A program made the translations under genes and the position numbers. Shown in pieces: positions 62,504 to 64,000 of a stretch of DNA of 64,000 nucleotides (its first letter is position 1; the number at the start of each line of letters is the position of its first letter). The DNA is from Flavobacterium hydatis. GTDB taxonomy: Bacteria; Bacteroidota; Bacteroidia; Flavobacteriales; Flavobacteriaceae. The stretch covers positions 185,474 to 249,473 of the forward strand of contig NZ_JPRM01000015.1 in NCBI RefSeq assembly GCF_000737695.1, read 5' to 3'. A model generated the notes under the pieces. It made no database searches, was not told the origin of the DNA, and saw nothing but the letters and a program-made list of their open reading frames with translations.

Positions 62504-62641
62504 ATGACTAAAAGTAATCAACCAAGCCAAAAAAGGCTCAGCAAAAATTCAATTTTCAAAATTGAAGACGATTATAGTGCAAAACAATCAAAATCTTTGT
62601 TTTACAGTATTAAAAAACGCATTACAAAACTCTTTAAATAG
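62504..62641 (+). CDS. Small basic protein upstream of the precursor array
   Basis: 45 residues from the ATG at 62504 (MTKSNQPSQKRLSKNSIFKI). An in-frame ATG at 62426 would give 71 residues, but the first part looks non-coding. The product is strongly basic (it ends KKRITKLFK) with an acidic patch EDD in the middle. There is no GG site, so it is not an obvious precursor. A hairpin TCTGGA...TCCAGA right after the stop supports a short transcript unit. The gene itself is uncertain. Confidence 0.35.
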   Translation: MTKSNQPSQKRLSKNSIFKIEDDYSAKQSKSLFYSIKKRITKLFK

Positions 62642-62832
62642 GTCTGGATTTTTTTCCAGAACTAGTTTATGATACGCTCTTTGGAGCGCTATCAAAAATT
62701 AGACTGTACAAACCTATTTTCAAAATTCATCTTATTTATTAGATCGTGCTAAAAGCAATTTTAGTCAGCCCAATTATGCCTATTTGAATCATAGATTCTA
62801 AATACATAACTATTAATTAAATCTAAACAAAA
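62642..62832 (+). promoter_or_regulatory. Leader region of the precursor array with two hairpins
   Basis: TCTGGATTTTTTTCCAGA at about 62643-62660 and GATACGCTC-TTTG-GAGCGCTATC at about 62671-62693 can fold. They lie 140-190 bases ahead of the first precursor gene, so they may end upstream transcription. The promoter of the array probably lies between 62700 and 62832 but no clear consensus is seen. Confidence 0.4.
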
Positions 62833-63024
62833 ATGAAAAAACCAAAACAAAACAAATTGGCTTTCAACAAAGCCGTTGTTACAGAATTGAACCTTATGCA
62901 ATTAAAAAATGTTAATGGCGGAACAGGAATAAGAGGTTATGATGATGAAACAAATCCTTGCTCTGGATGTGTTTGTGATCCTATTACAGTTAAAATGACG
63001 ATTAACCAATTAAATCAACTATAA
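62833..63024 (+). CDS. Class I lanthipeptide-like precursor 1
   Basis: 63 residues. The leader KLAFNKAVVTELNLMQLKNV ends in NGG; this is the K-L-x-F-x-K-x-x-V-x-x-L-N pattern of Bacteroidota class I lanthipeptide leaders. The core begins TGIRGYDDETNP and continues CSGCVCDPITVKMTINQLNQ, with three Cys and several Thr/Ser able to form thioether rings. It is the first of at least seven tandem genes. The next start lies one base after its stop codon. Confidence 0.85.
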   Translation: MKKPKQNKLAFNKAVVTELNLMQLKNVNGGTGIRGYDDETNPCSGCVCDPITVKMTINQLNQL

Positions 63025-63025
63025 A

Positions 63026-63217
63026 ATGAAAAAAGAAAACACCAATAAACTAGCTTTCAACAAAGCTGTTATTACAGAATTGAACCCTCAGCAATTAAAA
63101 AATGTTAATGGCGGAACAGGAATAAGAGGTTATGATGATGATACAAATCCTTGCTCTGGATGTGTTTGTGATCCTATTACAGTTAAAATAAAAATTACAA
63201 TAATAAATCAATTGTAA
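63026..63217 (+). CDS. Class I lanthipeptide-like precursor 2
   Basis: 63 residues. Nearly a duplicate of precursor 1: leader NKLAFNKAVITELNPQQLKN, NGG, then core TGIRGYDDDTNP and CSGCVCDPITVK, with a different hydrophobic end (IKITIINQL). DNA identity across the leader and core is high, pointing to recent duplication. Its stop codon directly abuts the start of precursor 3 (TAAATG). Confidence 0.85.
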   Translation: MKKENTNKLAFNKAVITELNPQQLKNVNGGTGIRGYDDDTNPCSGCVCDPITVKIKITIINQL

Positions 63218-63394
63218 ATGAGAAAGCAAGACACCAACAAACTTGCTTTTAACAAAGCTGTTGTTACTGAATTAAACTTTCAGCAATTAAAAACCATTAA
63301 TGGAGGAACAGGAATAAAAGGACAAGACATTGACACAAATCCTTGCTCTGGATGTGTTTGCGATCCTATAACTGTAATACTAACCAATTATTAA
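63218..63394 (+). CDS. Class I lanthipeptide-like precursor 3
   Basis: 58 residues, translated directly: leader MRKQDTNKLAFNKAVVTELN, then FQQLKTINGG. The core TGIKGQDIDTNP and CSGCVCDPITVILTNY keeps the CSGCVCDPITV block of precursors 1 and 2, while the linker before it and the tail differ. Its start codon follows the previous stop with no gap, implying coupled translation. Confidence 0.85.
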   Translation: MRKQDTNKLAFNKAVVTELNFQQLKTINGGTGIKGQDIDTNPCSGCVCDPITVILTNY

Positions 63395-63409
63395 TCCTAA
63401 CAAATTCTA

Positions 63410-63574
63410 ATGAAAAATCTAAACCTAGACAACAAACTGTACTTTAAAAAGGCAGATGTTACAGAACTAAACGACAATTTACTTAGAGAAATAAATGGCG
63501 GAACATCTATAGATGGCGGCGGAGACACATGTACTGGCTGCTGCTGTCTGCAAGTAACTAACGACTTAATGTAA
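63410..63574 (+). CDS. Lanthipeptide-like precursor 4, Cys-rich variant
   Basis: 54 residues, translated directly: leader MKNLNLDNKLYFKKADVTEL, then NDNLLREINGG. The core TSIDGGGDTCTGCCCLQVTN then DLM has four Cys in TCTGCCCL, three of them consecutive. Leader and core are both diverged from precursors 1-3, but the NGGT junction is kept. A run of consecutive Cys is unusual for simple lanthionine rings. Confidence 0.8.
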   Translation: MKNLNLDNKLYFKKADVTELNDNLLREINGGTSIDGGGDTCTGCCCLQVTNDLM

Positions 63575-63598
63575 TTAACAACCAAAAAAATATTAAAA

Positions 63599-63757
63599 AT
63601 GAAAAAACAAAATCCAAACAACAAATTGGCTTTTAATAAGGTCGTTGTTGCAGAATTAAATGATAACCAAATGCATGATGTAGATGGTGGAACTACTCCT
63701 GTTTGTCTTCCAATCACTATCAGCATCTATATAACACTAATACCAAGTGATTTATAA
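63599..63757 (+). CDS. Lanthipeptide-like precursor 5
   Basis: 52 residues, translated directly: leader NKLAFNKVVVAELNDNQMHD, then VDGG. The core TTPVCLPITISIYITLIPSD then L has one Cys and many Thr/Ser and Ile residues, so at most one thioether ring per chain. It is hydrophobic and quite unlike the Cys-rich cores before it. The next start overlaps closely (one base after the stop). Confidence 0.8.
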   Translation: MKKQNPNNKLAFNKVVVAELNDNQMHDVDGGTTPVCLPITISIYITLIPSDL

Positions 63758-63758
63758 G

Positions 63759-63914
63759 ATGAAGAAACAAAACACAATCAACAAGCTTGCTTTCAATAAA
63801 GTGGCTGTTATAGAATTAAACGATAACCAGATGTATGATGTAGATGGTGGAACTACTCCTATTTGTGTAGGTGTGATCATCGGCTTAACAATACATATTG
63901 CAATGGACAACTAA
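63759..63914 (+). CDS. Lanthipeptide-like precursor 6
   Basis: 51 residues, translated directly: leader INKLAFNKVAVIELNDNQMY, then DVDGG. The core TTPICVGVIIGLTIHIAMDN shares TTP(V/I)C with precursor 5 but then diverges into a hydrophobic segment. One Cys. It forms a sub-family with precursor 5. Confidence 0.8.
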   Translation: MKKQNTINKLAFNKVAVIELNDNQMYDVDGGTTPICVGVIIGLTIHIAMDN

Positions 63915-63941
63915 TTGACTAACCTCTGAAAATTTAAAATC

Positions 63942-64000
63942 ATGAAAAAACAAAACCCAAGCAACAAACTTGCTTTCAATAAAATGGCTGTTCTGGAATT
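63942..64000 (+). CDS. Lanthipeptide-like precursor 7, cut by window edge
   Basis: Only the first 19 codons are inside the window: MKKQNPSNKLAFNKMAVLE, which matches the leader of precursors 5 and 6. The core lies beyond position 64000. Confidence 0.75.
   Translation, partial: MKKQNPSNKLAFNKMAVLE

Noticed and set aside
63397..63726. 109-codon minus-strand frame across precursors 4 and 5
   Set aside because: It is antisense to two precursor genes whose leaders are conserved; the product is low-complexity Ser/Leu/Phe.

Overview
The window looks like a chromosomal segment of a Bacteroidota bacterium, most likely a Flavobacterium or close relative. The DNA is AT-rich. Several genes carry Bacteroidota hallmarks: a T9SS type A sorting domain with SprB-like repeats, a TonB receptor with a carboxypeptidase-like N-terminal domain, a fused MurF-Alr protein, and promoters of the TTG-N17/19-TAnnTTTG type. 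Many intergenic gaps hold dispersed palindromic repeats of the kind common in Flavobacterium. No phage, transposase or CRISPR array was found.

Layout. 1-9.4 kb: the start of an AsmA-like protein, an oxidoreductase, a secreted prolyl endopeptidase, a TonB receptor with a small Cys/His protein upstream, an outer-membrane barrel protein and a PAP2-like membrane protein. 9.8-14 kb: murF-alr, mscL and asd. 14-22.4 kb: a run of small accessory genes on the plus strand (SUKH, DUF4265, DUF2625, acetyltransferases, DUF1801, tautomerase, glyoxalase-like, PhzF, DUF6058, arylamine N-acetyltransferase). 22.5-28.7 kb: a tightly packed minus-strand operon joining AdoMet decarboxylase, DUF4178, a small membrane protein, DUF350, a membrane-bound spermidine-synthase-like protein, a Tat-exported FAD oxidoreductase and a histidine-rich membrane protein. 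28.8-36.8 kb: regulators (AraC, winged helix, XRE, LysR), a nitrilase, an MFS exporter, small unknowns and tRNA-Ser(GGA). 37-42 kb: asparaginase, acyltransferase, TatD and an S41 peptidase.

42.4-52.3 kb holds an ECF-like sigma factor with a membrane TPR partner. Next to them lie a small membrane protein, two lipoproteins, a PKD/beta-barrel protein, a predicted periplasmic TPR-CHAT (caspase-fold) protease, an overlapping retropepsin-like protease and a papain-family lipoprotein. A GGGGTAACA-type sequence precedes three of these genes. 52.5-59.9 kb: a putative regulator, a T9SS cargo protein, sucB and sucA, and an outer-membrane protein.

60-64 kb is the left part of a ribosomal-peptide locus. 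It has a membrane TPR-AraC regulator, a divergent 51-residue GG-leader peptide, and at least seven tandem lanthipeptide-like precursor genes (the seventh is cut by the window edge). Modifying enzymes would be expected just beyond position 64000. The three most interesting systems are this precursor array, the polyamine-linked envelope operon and the sigma/CHAT/retropepsin/papain locus.
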